64,000 nt of DNA from CAXOVX01 sp964213345 (GTDB lineage Bacteria > Pseudomonadota > Alphaproteobacteria > Rickettsiales > Midichloriaceae): the NCBI GenBank assembly GCA_964213345.1, contig CAXOVX010000015.1:76914-140913 (forward strand), in the 5' to 3' direction. Of the stretch, positions 35,861-45,176 are shown piece by piece. Under the pieces are notes generated by a model that ran no database searches, was not told where the DNA came from, and saw nothing but the letters and a program-made list of their open reading frames with translations. How positions within the stretch are numbered: position 1 is the stretch's first letter; each line of letters opens with the position of its first letter. A program made the translations under genes and the position numbers.

Positions 35861-36696
35861 GGTAGTGTCGACATTTATTTTAACCATAAATAGACTCCTG
35901 CGATAAAAACAAACGCGAGGTATGCGACATCTAATTTATCATACCTTGTGGCAACCCGTCTAAAATGCTTAAGTTTGTTGAACATTCTTTTAAATTGCGT
36001 TCCTTATATAAATCCTGGTCATATTTTCTGGGATTTTTACGAATTGATCTTGGAGGTATAACAGCTTCAGCTCCAACCTTTTGAGCTGCATCTATCATGT
36101 AGTTTGCATTATATCCCTTGTCTGCAATTAAGGCGCTCATCTTTTTTCCTTCTATCAAATCCAAGGCCTTCACGTAATCAGAGCGCTGACCTGCCGTAAT
36201 GAAAAATCTAATTGGATTACCAAGTCATCACATGCTGCATGTAGCTTACTGCTGAAGCCACCTTTTGACCTTCCAAGCTCTTGTTCTTGCATACCAGTTT
36301 CTATATTTTTTTTCTTGCACCAGCTGCATGTTGGTGCGCTCTTATGATGGTTGAATCTACCAATACCCATTCATTATCTTCATCCACAGCAAGGGTATTG
36401 AAGATCATTTGCCATATCCCAGCTTTTGCCCATCTCATAAACCTCTTGTGTACAGCGGACCATTTGCAGTATTCAGATGGCAAAGATCCCCACGGCGTAC
36501 CTGTCCTTGCAATCCACTTTACTGCACATATAAAGCACCGATTATCTTCTCCTGACATCCCTCTATCACCCACTTCGCCAGGCAAACTATCTTTTTTTGC
36601 TTCCCATTGATCCTCTCTTAAATCGTATATCATCTCATATTTCCTACTTATCATGAATCTAATATACCATAATAACTCTTAAATGTCGACACTACC
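35861..36696 (-). mobile_element. IS5-family (IS427-like) insertion sequence
   Basis: An 836-bp element with inverted ends GGTAGTGTCGACATTTA / TAAATGTCGACACTACC and a duplicated TA target (35859-35860 and 36697-36698). It carries a degraded two-frame transposase. A shorter relative lies at 41837-42592. Confidence 0.9.
35875..36654 (-). pseudogene. IS427-type transposase (orfA/orfB), frameshifted
   Basis: orfA (36301-36654) reads MISRKYEMIYDLREDQWEAK to DEDNEWVLVDSTIIRAHQ. An A8 run near its end would shift ribosomes into orfB (36170-36370), as is normal in this group: QEQELGRSKGGFSSKLHAAC. Within orfB a one-base loss after HAACDDL breaks the frame. The reading continues in 35931-36173 (KALDLIEGKKMSALIADKGY) and breaks again after LYKERNL. 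The C-terminal block RRVATRYDKLDVAYLAFVF is visible in a third frame. Dead copy. Confidence 0.85.
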
Positions 36697-36755
36697 TAGT
36701 GCTCATTTAAAAATGGGACTTGGTATACTCTTCCAAAACGAGATACAGCTAAATG

Positions 36756-36776
36756 CACCAAGTTCCGTGTTTTAAT
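36756..36776 (+). repeat. MITE-like repeat, left-end remnant
   Basis: CACCAAGTTCCGTGTTTTAA resembles the left terminus of the family (compare 29060-29082). No further match follows. Confidence 0.35.
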
Positions 36777-36783
36777 AGCAACG

Positions 36784-37227
36784 CTACACAACCTCTTCAT
36801 TGTGGCTCTTCTCAAAGCGCTCATGTCTCTCTTGAGCCTCTATGCAAAATCTTGCTACAGGCCTTGCTTCTAGGCGACGCAATCCAATTGGCTCATTACT
36901 CTCCTCGCAATAACCGTACACTCCCTTTTCTATCCTAAGCAAAGCGGCATCTATATTTTCAATAAGCTTTCTCAAACGATCCTTAGTCCTCAGTTCTTTA
37001 CCTATTTCTATTTCAACAGTCACTCTGTCACTAGGGTCTGGCTCATTCCAATTTTCCTCTTTTAATTGCTGAAGAATTTCCGAAGATTCTCTTTTTATCG
37101 CCTCTTTCCACGCAAGTAGCTTACGCCTGAAATACTCTCTGTGTTTGCTGCACATATACTCTTCATCTTCGCTTGGCCTATAACTAGGCTCCAATTCAAT
37201 TACATGCACCACCATACATATTTCCAT
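36784..37227 (-). CDS. dksA: DksA-family transcription regulator, cysteine-poor zinc-finger form
   Basis: DksA binds RNA polymerase through its secondary channel and adjusts rRNA and stress promoters with ppGpp. The 147-residue protein has the coiled-coil region (KLLAWKEAIKRESSEILQ) with the acidic tip (DPSDRVTVEIE). The C-terminal globular part is GVYGYCEESNEPIGLRRLEA and PVARFCIEAQERHE. Of the four zinc cysteines only the first of each pair remains (CEES, CIEA), as in many alphaproteobacteria, so it is likely zinc-independent. Several starts are possible upstream of the conserved PSEDEEYM. Confidence 0.88.
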   Translation of the reverse strand: MEICMVVHVIELEPSYRPSEDEEYMCSKHREYFRRKLLAWKEAIKRESSEILQQLKEENWNEPDPSDRVTVEIEIGKELRTKDRLRKLIENIDAALLRIEKGVYGYCEESNEPIGLRRLEARPVARFCIEAQERHERFEKSHNEEVV

Positions 37228-37355
37228 TTTTAAATTCTATTAACTATACACAAATTTGACTAACTAATTCATAAAACGATGTAATAAACTGCAAATATCC
37301 ACAGCATTATATTATATATGTCTGAAGTAATGCAAGATCATTTTTGGTAATTTCA

Positions 37356-38069
37356 TCATGCAAAAACTTCACCTAAATACAACTTTCGTGCACCATCATG
37401 TTCCAAAATTTCTTTTGCAGTACCACTAACCAATGCCCTGCCATTGTATATTATATAGCCTTGATCTATCATGGAAAGTGTTTCTCTTACGTTGTGGTCG
37501 GTAATTAATATGCCTATACTCTTTTTCTTCAGATTCTGAATTAAATTTTTAATTTCTGCTACTGCTATCGGATCAATGCCAGCAAAGGGCTCATCTAAGA
37601 GTATATATTGCGGATTTGTCGCTAAACAGCGTGCTATCTCTGCTTTACGCCTTTCTCCTCCCGATAGCACTTTTACAGAAGTATACGCTACATGTAATAA
37701 GCCAAATTCTTCTAATAACCTCTCTACAATGCTTTTACGGCGTATTTTATCCTGCTCTATGATTTCTACAGCCGCCATAATATTAGCATAAACACTCATC
37801 CCTCTAAAAAGAGATGTTTCTTGGGGAAGATATCCAATACCCAGCTTGGCTCTTAAATGTACAGGGATATGTGTTATATCAGTGCCATTCAGCAAAACCC
37901 TACCATAATGGGGTACAATAAGCCCGGCGATAATATAAAATGCTGTGCTTTTACCAGCACCATTAGGGCCCAACAATCCTACTATTTGCCCTCTTTGTAT
38001 TGTTATATCTATGCTATCTACTACTTTTTTTTTGTTAAAGCTTTTGCTTATTTTTTCTGCTTCTAACAT
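37356..38069 (-). CDS. lptB: LPS export ABC transporter ATPase LptB
   Basis: LptB powers extraction of lipopolysaccharide from the inner membrane with LptF, LptG and LptC. From ATG 38067-38069 (MLEAEKISKSFNKKKVVDSI) the protein has about 237 residues; the open frame upstream to 38102 adds 11 residues not typical of the family. It shows Walker A GPNGAGKST, the LptB-typical GIGYLPQETSLFRGMSV, signature LSGGERRKAEIARCLA and Walker B YILLDEPFAGIDP. Its presence suggests an LPS-producing or at least Lpt-bearing outer membrane. Confidence 0.93.
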   Translation of the reverse strand: MLEAEKISKSFNKKKVVDSIDITIQRGQIVGLLGPNGAGKSTAFYIIAGLIVPHYGRVLLNGTDITHIPVHLRAKLGIGYLPQETSLFRGMSVYANIMAAVEIIEQDKIRRKSIVERLLEEFGLLHVAYTSVKVLSGGERRKAEIARCLATNPQYILLDEPFAGIDPIAVAEIKNLIQNLKKKSIGILITDHNVRETLSMIDQGYIIYNGRALVSGTAKEILEHDGARKLYLGEVFA

Positions 38070-38105
38070 GGCATTAATATGTAAACATATGTGTCGTACC
38101 AAAAT

Positions 38106-38585
38106 TTAAATCTTCACACCACTACCAGTAGATCCGAAGCCACCTTCCCCTCTCTGGGAATTTGGTAATTCTTTAACTATATCCCATTTTATTGTAGTGT
38201 ACCGAGAGATGATTATTTGCGCTATACGCATGCCTCTCTTTATAACAAAATTTTGATTACCTAAATTTATTAATGGCACCAAAATCTCTCCTCTGTAGTC
38301 TGCATCTATCGTACCAGGAGAGTTAACAACTGCAATTCCATGTTTTAATGCTAAACTAGAACGCGAACGAACTTGTGCTTCATGTCCATCTGGTAGTGCT
38401 ATCGCGATACCCGTAGGCACGGCAGTTCGCATAAAAGGCTCCAGCATCAATGTATCTTCCAGTGCCGCTATTAGATCCATACCAGCACTATGTGTCGTAG
38501 CATAGGCGGGAAGTGGCAATTCTTTAAGATGTGGAAGAGAAATTATTAAAACTGTTGCTGTATGTACAGAATTTGTAATGTTCAT
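38106..38585 (-). CDS. dut: Deoxyuridine 5'-triphosphate nucleotidohydrolase (dUTPase)
   Basis: Dut hydrolyses dUTP to dUMP, keeping uracil out of DNA and supplying thymidylate synthesis. Starting at ATG 38585 (MNITNSVHTATV) the protein has about 159 residues; an upstream frame to 38630 is possible but less typical. The five trimeric dUTPase motifs are present: AGMDLIAA, RSRSSLALKHG, NSPGTIDADYRGEI, RIAQIIISRY and RGEGGFGSTG. It likely forms an operon with lptB. A dCMP deaminase at 54.6 kb feeds the same nucleotide route. Confidence 0.94.
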   Translation of the reverse strand: MNITNSVHTATVLIISLPHLKELPLPAYATTHSAGMDLIAALEDTLMLEPFMRTAVPTGIAIALPDGHEAQVRSRSSLALKHGIAVVNSPGTIDADYRGEILVPLINLGNQNFVIKRGMRIAQIIISRYTTIKWDIVKELPNSQRGEGGFGSTGSGVKI

Positions 38586-38688
38586 TTTCCAGTTACCATT
38601 GTCAAAACAACTAGTTAGTATCTTTCTCAAGAGTAGCTATCGAAGAAGGATAAGCTATCATCAAGAAAATAAAGCCGAAAAAGGATTA

Positions 38689-39501
38689 CTATTCCAATAT
38701 CATAGTAGGACTATTACTACTTTTATTCTTCGTTATTAGTAACATTTTACGCTTTTCAAGCTGTTGACCATCAGTCTCTATATCAATTTTCGTATCACTG
38801 CCTTTTAGGTCTTTTATGCGAATTAAGTTCTGATATATATCTTTTTGATCCCAATTTATGTTCTTACTCACCTGCTTCATTACTGTGCCCGCCTTATCCA
38901 GCAAAAGCGTAAAAGGTGGGGTATTAACATTGAAGTATGTCATCAACACTCTATCCTTGTCTATAAAAAGTGGTAAGTTATCAAGTTGCTTTTGTTTATA
39001 CAACGCTTTCAAAAAATAGGCATTTTTTGAATCTAATGAAAGGGGAACAATTTTGATGTCATCTATTTTATCAAGTTTGAGCTGAGTTTGCAGTACATTC
39101 AGTTTTTCCAAATGGGCAACACATTCTATGCACCAACTAGCCCAAAAATAAACTATAAGCAAATTATCTAAAAATTCATGAAGATGATGTACCCTACCTT
39201 CATCGTCAAAAAAAGCTAACTCCTCACCATCTATATTGTTTTTTTCCTGATTAAGATAAAAATCTTGAGCATTCATAAATTTTTCGGTACCAGTCGCTGT
39301 TTTCGGAGTAGAGCTATGAGATAACGATGTACCCAGCACATTTTGTATTTTTTCTGTAGCACAAGCATAATTTATGAAATTTATTGATTTACGTGTGAAG
39401 AATGATATATAAATTACTAAAAACAATAGAATGGACAAACATTTAACTTTTGGTATATATGTTTTTAATAAGTTTTGAAATGATTTTAACCATTTATTCA
39501 T
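38689..39501 (-). CDS. TlpA/ResA-like membrane-anchored thioredoxin
   Basis: From ATG 39501 (MNKWLKSFQNLLKTYIPK) the protein has about 270 residues: one N-terminal membrane anchor (CLSILLFLVIYISFF), a spacer, then a thioredoxin-fold domain. The active site is WASWCIECVAHLEKL (CxxC), followed later by the cis-Pro region NTPPFTLLLDKAG. Such proteins reduce disulfides in the periplasm, often for cytochrome c or other envelope proteins. I placed the start at 39501 rather than 39540 to avoid overlap with the divergent gene. Exact substrate unknown. Confidence 0.8.
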   Translation of the reverse strand: MNKWLKSFQNLLKTYIPKVKCLSILLFLVIYISFFTRKSINFINYACATEKIQNVLGTSLSHSSTPKTATGTEKFMNAQDFYLNQEKNNIDGEELAFFDDEGRVHHLHEFLDNLLIVYFWASWCIECVAHLEKLNVLQTQLKLDKIDDIKIVPLSLDSKNAYFLKALYKQKQLDNLPLFIDKDRVLMTYFNVNTPPFTLLLDKAGTVMKQVSKNINWDQKDIYQNLIRIKDLKGSDTKIDIETDGQQLEKRKMLLITKNKSSNSPTMILE

Positions 39502-39516
39502 TAATAGGGAAAATAT

Positions 39517-40998
39517 ATGGGCAAACTTAATGTAGTTCATAAAGTCGATTCTAAAAAAATATCAGTATCATCTGATAGCTCTAACTTAGTTAGTATGCTT
39601 TCGCAAGTAGAAAGCATCAACAAGTTGCAATATGGGTATCATCCTGACGATCTTCAAACTTCAGACAAACCAAAGTTAAGCATCTCTTGGCACAACAAAA
39701 GATTGTGTTCTGTTATCATTGACGCGTATAAGGCGCAGATACGTATGTTGGTAAAACGTAACATAATTCCTGGAGGGGAAGGAGCTGAAATAACATTAGC
39801 ATTAGACGCAATAAATCAAAGTATCATGCATGAAGAAGCTATGCCACAAACGGAAGATTCGCATAATGTGCATGCAATGATAAAAAAATTATTATTTAGC
39901 AAAATTGGAACAAAAGCAAAATACTTAAACATACTTTATTCACAGCAAGAGATGTATGTTACAAGTCTGAGATTGTGGCTACGTAACGCAATGGATTCCT
40001 TAGATCCAGCAATTCAAAATTTACAATCTGCACTAATGGATAAATCAGAAATGCACATAAAGACTATAATGCCAAGTTATGTGCACGCAAGCATAGGACA
40101 ACCCACTTCTCTTGGATGCTACCTAATGTCTTATGTTGAAATGTTTGGCAGAGATAGAGCTAGTATTGAAAATGTTAGAAAAAACACCAACAGATCCCCC
40201 ATGGGAGCATACATGGGAGCAGGAACTAGCTTAGAAATAAGCCGAAAAATGATGGCAAGTGGGCTAGGGTTTGATGAGGTTATTGTTAATACTGTTGATG
40301 CCATCAGTGATATGGATTTTGTACTAGGATTTTTGCACATGGCCAGTATCTGTATGATGCACCTCTCAAGACTGGCAGAAGAGTTATTAATTTGGCAACA
40401 CCCTAACAGTGGATTTATTTATTTTTCTAATGCATTCTTATCTGCAGACGATATTTTGAATATGAAATATTATCCAAATGTGTTAGAGTATGTGCGCAGT
40501 AAGAGTGGTGCTGTATACGGCAACTTCATTAACGCACTGACCGTGATGAAATCACTACATTGTGGTATTACGCAAGATGTGGAAGAAGTACTAGAACCCG
40601 TCATTCATTCTTATGATACTTTGTTCAAATGTGTGGGTATAATGGAGGCTGTAGTGGTAGATTTTGGCGTCGATAGAAAGCAAATGAAGGAAAAATCCCA
40701 AGAACCACAAGGCTTTGCCCCAGATATAGTACATTGGTTTTTAAAGAGTACGAATTTAGACTATAATGCAGCTGTTGATGCTACCCGCAAGATTATAAAT
40801 TATGCTATAGAGCATGAAAAAAAATTGTCTCTTCTAGAAATACACGAGCTTCAAACTATAGAAAGTAGTGTGAATAGCGATATTTACAGTACTCTAATTC
40901 CATCAAGAGCAATAACAAGCCGTAGGAGTCAAGGAGGCAGTAACCCAGTGCAAATGCGCAAAGCAGTAAGAGCAGCTAGAAAGAAATACTTAGCGTAG
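39517..40998 (+). CDS. ArgH-like protein without active-site loop (putative pseudoenzyme)
   Basis: A 493-residue member of the fumarase/argininosuccinate-lyase fold. It aligns with the window's own ArgH: IMPSYVHASIGQPTSLGCYL against ILPGYTHLQKAQPITLASYL, NRSPMGAYMGAGTS, VDAISDMDFVLGFLHMASI and VRSKSGAVYGNF. The superfamily signature GSSLMPNKRNP is replaced by SADDILNMKYYPN, and the HTGRSRNDQ loop by LYSQQEMYVTS, so the catalytic serine and several substrate ligands are gone. Unlike ArgH at 21.4 kb it keeps the C-terminal tail (SRRSQGGSNPVQMRKAVR). The N-terminal about 60 residues are extra. Probably not a lyase; a partner subunit or a new role is possible. Confidence 0.75.
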   Translation: MGKLNVVHKVDSKKISVSSDSSNLVSMLSQVESINKLQYGYHPDDLQTSDKPKLSISWHNKRLCSVIIDAYKAQIRMLVKRNIIPGGEGAEITLALDAINQSIMHEEAMPQTEDSHNVHAMIKKLLFSKIGTKAKYLNILYSQQEMYVTSLRLWLRNAMDSLDPAIQNLQSALMDKSEMHIKTIMPSYVHASIGQPTSLGCYLMSYVEMFGRDRASIENVRKNTNRSPMGAYMGAGTSLEISRKMMASGLGFDEVIVNTVDAISDMDFVLGFLHMASICMMHLSRLAEELLIWQHPNSGFIYFSNAFLSADDILNMKYYPNVLEYVRSKSGAVYGNFINALTVMKSLHCGITQDVEEVLEPVIHSYDTLFKCVGIMEAVVVDFGVDRKQMKEKSQEPQGFAPDIVHWFLKSTNLDYNAAVDATRKIINYAIEHEKKLSLLEIHELQTIESSVNSDIYSTLIPSRAITSRRSQGGSNPVQMRKAVRAARKKYLA

Positions 40999-41048
40999 AG
41001 AATCCTTGAAAAAGCTAAAATTTTATTATTTAAATTTTAAACATTATA

Positions 41049-41837
41049 ATGCTGAAGGTATATCATTATTCTCTATGCCCATTTTCCCGCATGCTGCGTA
41101 TTGTTCTGAAAGAAAAAGGATTGGATTTTGTTTTACACTCTGAGAATTTTTGGGAAAGGAATGATGATTTTTTGTTATTGAATCCCGCTGGTACTTTGCC
41201 GGTGATAGTTATAGATGAGGAAATTAAAAATGCCACAGAAATTGGGCCAATAGGGCAAGAACTGGCACAGGACCAAAGCATACAGAACACACGCAAAGAT
41301 CAAAGTGCCCAAAAAAAAGGGGGACGATTATCAGAAAAGTCTGTTGTCATACGTGGTATGTATGCAATAACTGAATATTTAGAAGAGGTATATGGCCATA
41401 TATTCATAAAAGAAGAAACAGCAGAAAAGAAGAGCCACATCAGGTACTTGGTAGACTGGTTCAATAACAAATTTTACACTGAAGTCACACGATATATTCT
41501 CTTTGAAAAGATCATAAGGACTGTCACCAGAAACGGAGCTCCTAACTCTCTTGCCATCAGAGCCGCTAAAAAAAATATAGCTTACCACCTAAACTATGTA
41601 GAATATCTTTTGGGCGACAATGCTTATTTGTGTAGTGAAAGCCCCACATTAGCCGATTATGCTGCAGCAGCTCAATTATCAACTCTTGATTTTGTAGGAG
41701 ATGTACCATGGGAGCGCAATCCAAAAGCAAAAAATTGGTATGCGCTGATAAAGTCTCGCCCTAGTTTTAAACCTATTTTATTAGATGAAATCGCTGGCAT
41801 TACCGTGCCTGCTTGCTATGCAGACCCCGATTTTTAG
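41049..41837 (+). CDS. Glutathione-S-transferase / SspA-like protein
   Basis: A 262-residue protein with an N-terminal thioredoxin-like GST domain (VYHYSLCPFSRMLRIVLKEKG, NPAGTLPVIV) and an all-helical C-terminal domain (SESPTLADYAAAAQLSTLDF). SLCPFSR places a Cys-containing motif at the glutathione site, as in SspA/beta-type members. A linker of about 40 residues (QDQSIQNTRKDQSAQKK) interrupts the N-terminal domain. Role is either redox or stringent-starvation related; undecided. The TAG stop is made by the TA target duplicate plus the first G of the adjoining IS. Confidence 0.75.
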   Translation: MLKVYHYSLCPFSRMLRIVLKEKGLDFVLHSENFWERNDDFLLLNPAGTLPVIVIDEEIKNATEIGPIGQELAQDQSIQNTRKDQSAQKKGGRLSEKSVVIRGMYAITEYLEEVYGHIFIKEETAEKKSHIRYLVDWFNNKFYTEVTRYILFEKIIRTVTRNGAPNSLAIRAAKKNIAYHLNYVEYLLGDNAYLCSESPTLADYAAAAQLSTLDFVGDVPWERNPKAKNWYALIKSRPSFKPILLDEIAGITVPACYADPDF

Positions 41838-42592
41838 GTAGAGTTGACATTTATTTTAGCCGTAAATAGATGCCTGAAAGAAAGAGGAAAGCAAGATAAG
41901 CAACATCCAGCTTATCGTATCTTGTAGCGACCCTTCTAAAATTCTTTATTTTGTTGAACATACGCTCAATGAAGTTGCGTTCTTTATATAATTCTACATC
42001 GTATTTTCTTGGATCGTTGCGCATAGCACGAGGCGGTATACAGCTTCTGCTCCCACTTTTATTGCCATAGCCTTTATCAGCTATCAAAGCCCCCATTCTC
42101 TCACCTTCTATAAGATCCAGTGCTTTTGTATAATCGGACCTTTGACCAGCAGTAACGGGCTGCCGCATGAAGCTTTGTTGCAAAACCTCCTTTAGACCCT
42201 TCCTAGCCCTTGTTCTTACATACCAGTTCCCATACTCTTCTCGCACCAGCTGCATGCTGATGGGGCCTTATCATTGTCCTCATCCACAGCAAGAGTGTTA
42301 AATATCATTTCCCAAACGCCAGCCTTAGCCCACCTCATGAACCTTTTGGACCGTAGAACATTTCCCATATCCTATTGGCAACGCTCTCCACGGAGCACAG
42401 ATCCTAGAAATCCACATAACTGCACTGATAAAACCTCTATTGTCCCTCTACGATCTCTATCACATGCCTTACCAGCTAAACTCCCTTCAATCACCTGCTA
42501 TTGGTCATCCCTTAAATCGTATAGCATACACTCCTATACATCGATTCTAGATACACTATTATGGCATCAAAATCCTAAATGTCGACACTACC
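41837..42592 (-). mobile_element. IS5-family (IS427-like) insertion sequence, second copy
   Basis: A 756-bp element with ends GGTAGAGTTGACATTTA and CTAAATGTCGACACTACC, flanked by TA duplicates (41835-41836 and 42593-42594). Shorter and more decayed than the copy at 35.9 kb. Confidence 0.85.
41851..42527 (-). pseudogene. IS427-type transposase, decayed
   Basis: From ATG 42525-42527 (MLYDLRDDQ then a stop) the transposase is recognisable in scattered pieces: RFMRWAKAGVWEMIFNTLAV, KALDLIEGERMGALIADKGY, and RRVATRYDKLDVAYLAFLF at the end. Multiple stops, frameshifts and internal deletions against the copy at 35.9-36.7 kb. Not functional. Confidence 0.8.
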
Positions 42593-42602
42593 TAGCTTTT
42601 TG

Positions 42603-43661
42603 TCACTTTTTTAATTTTGCTTGAGCTATTTTATCAATAGTAACCTCTGCCTCTTGATCCTGCTTGATATGCATTTTGCTACGTGGATGACATTGTTGAT
42701 AAACTTTTAACAATGTAGCAGATTCTACTTTAGTGTATAGCTGCGTTGCTGCTAGGCTATCATGCCCCAATGCTTCTTGTATCGTTCTAAGATCAGCCCC
42801 CTCACCCAGTAGATGGGTAGCAAAGCTATGTCTAAAAATATGAGGCGAGGTGTAAGACGGTAACCCCAATGTGTTTTTTAATAACCTTATTTTTGCTCTA
42901 AATACATCAGGATTAAGTCTTTTTCCACGTATTCCAACGAATAAATAATTTTTATCTAAATCATATGGACATCGCTGAACGTAAGCGCTGATTGTTTCAT
43001 ATACAACAGGCAGTATCGGTAATACACGCTCTTTATTACCCTTTCCATTGACTGTTATATATTGATTTACACCTACACTATCAACTACGCAATTGTTGCT
43101 AAAGCTTTGTTTTTTTATAGCCAAAACTTCCCCTATGCGTAATCCACATCCATACAATAGTAATAATATTGCAGTATCCCTTAATCCTACCCAATCTTCT
43201 TCAGATACTGTATTTATCATTCTTGTAGCGTCTATAGCATCATCCTGTGATAATGCTTTTGGTAATGCTCTGTTCAATCTACCAACTTTTATGGCTAAGA
43301 TTGATTGATTCACTACATCATGATGACGTTGCAAGTAACGAAAAAAATTTCGCAACACAGACAAAGACCTGGCATTTGACACTGCCATCACACCGCTTTG
43401 TTTACGAAAAGATAGCCAGGCCCTAAAATCTTGTATTGTCAAACTTTTTATTAAATCAAAACTTATTCTTGTCTGAAAGTGAGTGTTAGTAAAACGCAAA
43501 AAATACAGCAAATCTGTACGATATGCAGTTATAGTGTGGAGGGAGTAATGCTTTTGCGTAAATAAGTAATGCAACCAGTCCACCACTCCTTCCTTTACTT
43601 CCGTATCGATGCACCCACTTCCCTGCATTTCCAGCATAATCTTGATAATGTTGCTTGCCAT
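42603..43661 (-). CDS. xerC: Site-specific tyrosine recombinase (XerC-type)
   Basis: XerC/XerD resolve chromosome dimers at dif. The 352-residue protein has the SAM-like N-terminal domain (KHYSLHTITAYRTDLLYFLRF) and the catalytic domain with Arg in YGCGLRIGEVL, Lys in GKGNKERVLP, HIFRHSFATHLL (HxxR), LGHDSLAATQLYT with the nucleophile Tyr. The ending KVYQQCHPRSK is the XerC rather than XerD form. The N-terminus to about residue 30 is longer than usual; a start at Met10 (MLEMQGSG) is an alternative. The IS427 copy lies 10 bp beyond its stop. Confidence 0.88.
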   Translation of the reverse strand: MASNIIKIMLEMQGSGCIDTEVKEGVVDWLHYLFTQKHYSLHTITAYRTDLLYFLRFTNTHFQTRISFDLIKSLTIQDFRAWLSFRKQSGVMAVSNARSLSVLRNFFRYLQRHHDVVNQSILAIKVGRLNRALPKALSQDDAIDATRMINTVSEEDWVGLRDTAILLLLYGCGLRIGEVLAIKKQSFSNNCVVDSVGVNQYITVNGKGNKERVLPILPVVYETISAYVQRCPYDLDKNYLFVGIRGKRLNPDVFRAKIRLLKNTLGLPSYTSPHIFRHSFATHLLGEGADLRTIQEALGHDSLAATQLYTKVESATLLKVYQQCHPRSKMHIKQDQEAEVTIDKIAQAKLKK

Positions 43662-43791
43662 ATTTACCGAGCACTAGTGCACCAAAAACTATCCTATGAC
43701 GCTCTTATACCAAATCTCTCTAAAAATGATACAAAGCAATTTAGCAGAATGCATGATATTCTACATTTTGACAAAATTCCAGTAACTCTCC

Positions 43792-45120
43792 CTATTTATA
43801 TTGAATACTTTGGCGTAACCTAAATACTCCTAGTAAATTTATCATCATTAAGCACCCTCCTGAAACACTCATCAATAACATAACATTTTTCTGGTCATAA
43901 AAAGTACACATAATAAACGCAAAAACCGCGTAAAACATGTATATTAAACGGCCATATTTTGGATGCAAAAACTTAGCACTTTTCTGCCCAACTACTAAAT
44001 ATCCAATAATTGTGGTGAATCCCGCAATAAAAAACAAAATAAGCATGTATACATCTAGATATCGACTAGGTATATAATTTGCGAGGGCTGTACCTACATA
44101 TTCTGAAGGTTGTAGAGTTGTGGTAGTCCACAGTCCAGTGAGTAAAACTATGAGCGCGGTAATAGTACATATTGTGGTATCACTAAATAAGGCAAAGACC
44201 GCTAATCTAGCCTGTTTTTCTGGATGTTTTGTGCGCGTTTCACTCTGCACTATAGAATCGTATCCTATACCTATATCACCGGAATACACTGCTCTCGATA
44301 CTCCGTAATGAGCTGCTGTAATCATGGTACTGCCAGCAAATCCACCCAATGCAGCATGTCCTGTAAAAGCGGAAGAAAATACCAATTTGAGCATCCCAGG
44401 CAGTTCTCCGGCATGATCAAAAACAACCCACAGGCCAATTATGATATATGATATCATAAAGGGGGGCATCAAAGCAGAACATATAGCAGCCAACCTTTTT
44501 ACTCCTCCTAGAGTGCTCATTAATACCAGTGCCAGTAATACTACTACTGCTAAGTGTCTTTTGATATGCATAGTAGCAACAAAAGTATCAGTAAGTATCA
44601 AAAATTGAGAAACTTCCGCTCCATAAATACACAATAATACGCATACAACAATTGGCAGAAACTTCGTTATAACCATAGATGGGAAAGCCGCTTGTAAATA
44701 GTACATAGGGCCACCATCATAACCATTTTGCGACGCTACCCTATATTTAATCCCCAGATAAATTTCAGAATATTTTATTATCATCCCCATAAAAGACGCA
44801 AGCCACATCCATACTAAGCTTCCCGGCCCCCCTATAGTAACGGTTGTCACAACGGCCACTAAGTTACCAAGTCCAATCATTCCACCTATCGAGGCAAAAT
44901 AGAGTTTAATGGGATTGACTCCAGGATGTCGACTATCTGCAGATTGAATTAGGTCTTTAATATGAATCCTAGTACGGAACAATACTTTGATTTGCAGAAA
45001 ACGTGAACGGATAGTCAAATAAACTCCAATAGCCACCATCATTATTACCCCCACATACCCCCATATAACATTATCAAGGAATTGTAGTACAGTAAAAAAA
45101 CATTGCATAAAAAACCCCAA
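43792..45120 (-). CDS. Sodium:alanine/glycine symporter family (AGCS)
   Basis: A 442-residue inner-membrane protein with about 11 hydrophobic helices. Family-typical segments are GGMIGLGNLVAVVTTVTIGG PGSLVW (split here for length), EIYLGIKYR, GGPMYYLQAAF and the G-rich GYDSIVQSETRT area. AGCS carriers import alanine or glycine with sodium, so this supplies host amino acids. Length is normal. The gene is isolated between xerC and a FliO-like gene on the same strand. Confidence 0.9.
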   Translation of the reverse strand: MGFFMQCFFTVLQFLDNVIWGYVGVIMMVAIGVYLTIRSRFLQIKVLFRTRIHIKDLIQSADSRHPGVNPIKLYFASIGGMIGLGNLVAVVTTVTIGGPGSLVWMWLASFMGMIIKYSEIYLGIKYRVASQNGYDGGPMYYLQAAFPSMVITKFLPIVVCVLLCIYGAEVSQFLILTDTFVATMHIKRHLAVVVLLALVLMSTLGGVKRLAAICSALMPPFMISYIIIGLWVVFDHAGELPGMLKLVFSSAFTGHAALGGFAGSTMITAAHYGVSRAVYSGDIGIGYDSIVQSETRTKHPEKQARLAVFALFSDTTICTITALIVLLTGLWTTTTLQPSEYVGTALANYIPSRYLDVYMLILFFIAGFTTIIGYLVVGQKSAKFLHPKYGRLIYMFYAVFAFIMCTFYDQKNVMLLMSVSGGCLMMINLLGVFRLRQSIQYK

Positions 45121-45176
45121 AATTCACCTCACTCATAATCAAGCTGTTTCGACATCCAGTATCTCCCAGTAAAACA

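Larger units (their letters stand above)
35759..36725 (-). repeat. MITE-like repeat, split by an IS insertion
   Basis: Reverse copy: left part 35759-35860 and right part 36699-36725. They join to a normal 125-bp element when the IS and one TA duplicate are removed. The insertion is at the TA inside the hairpin GCACTCCTAGTGC. Confidence 0.9.
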
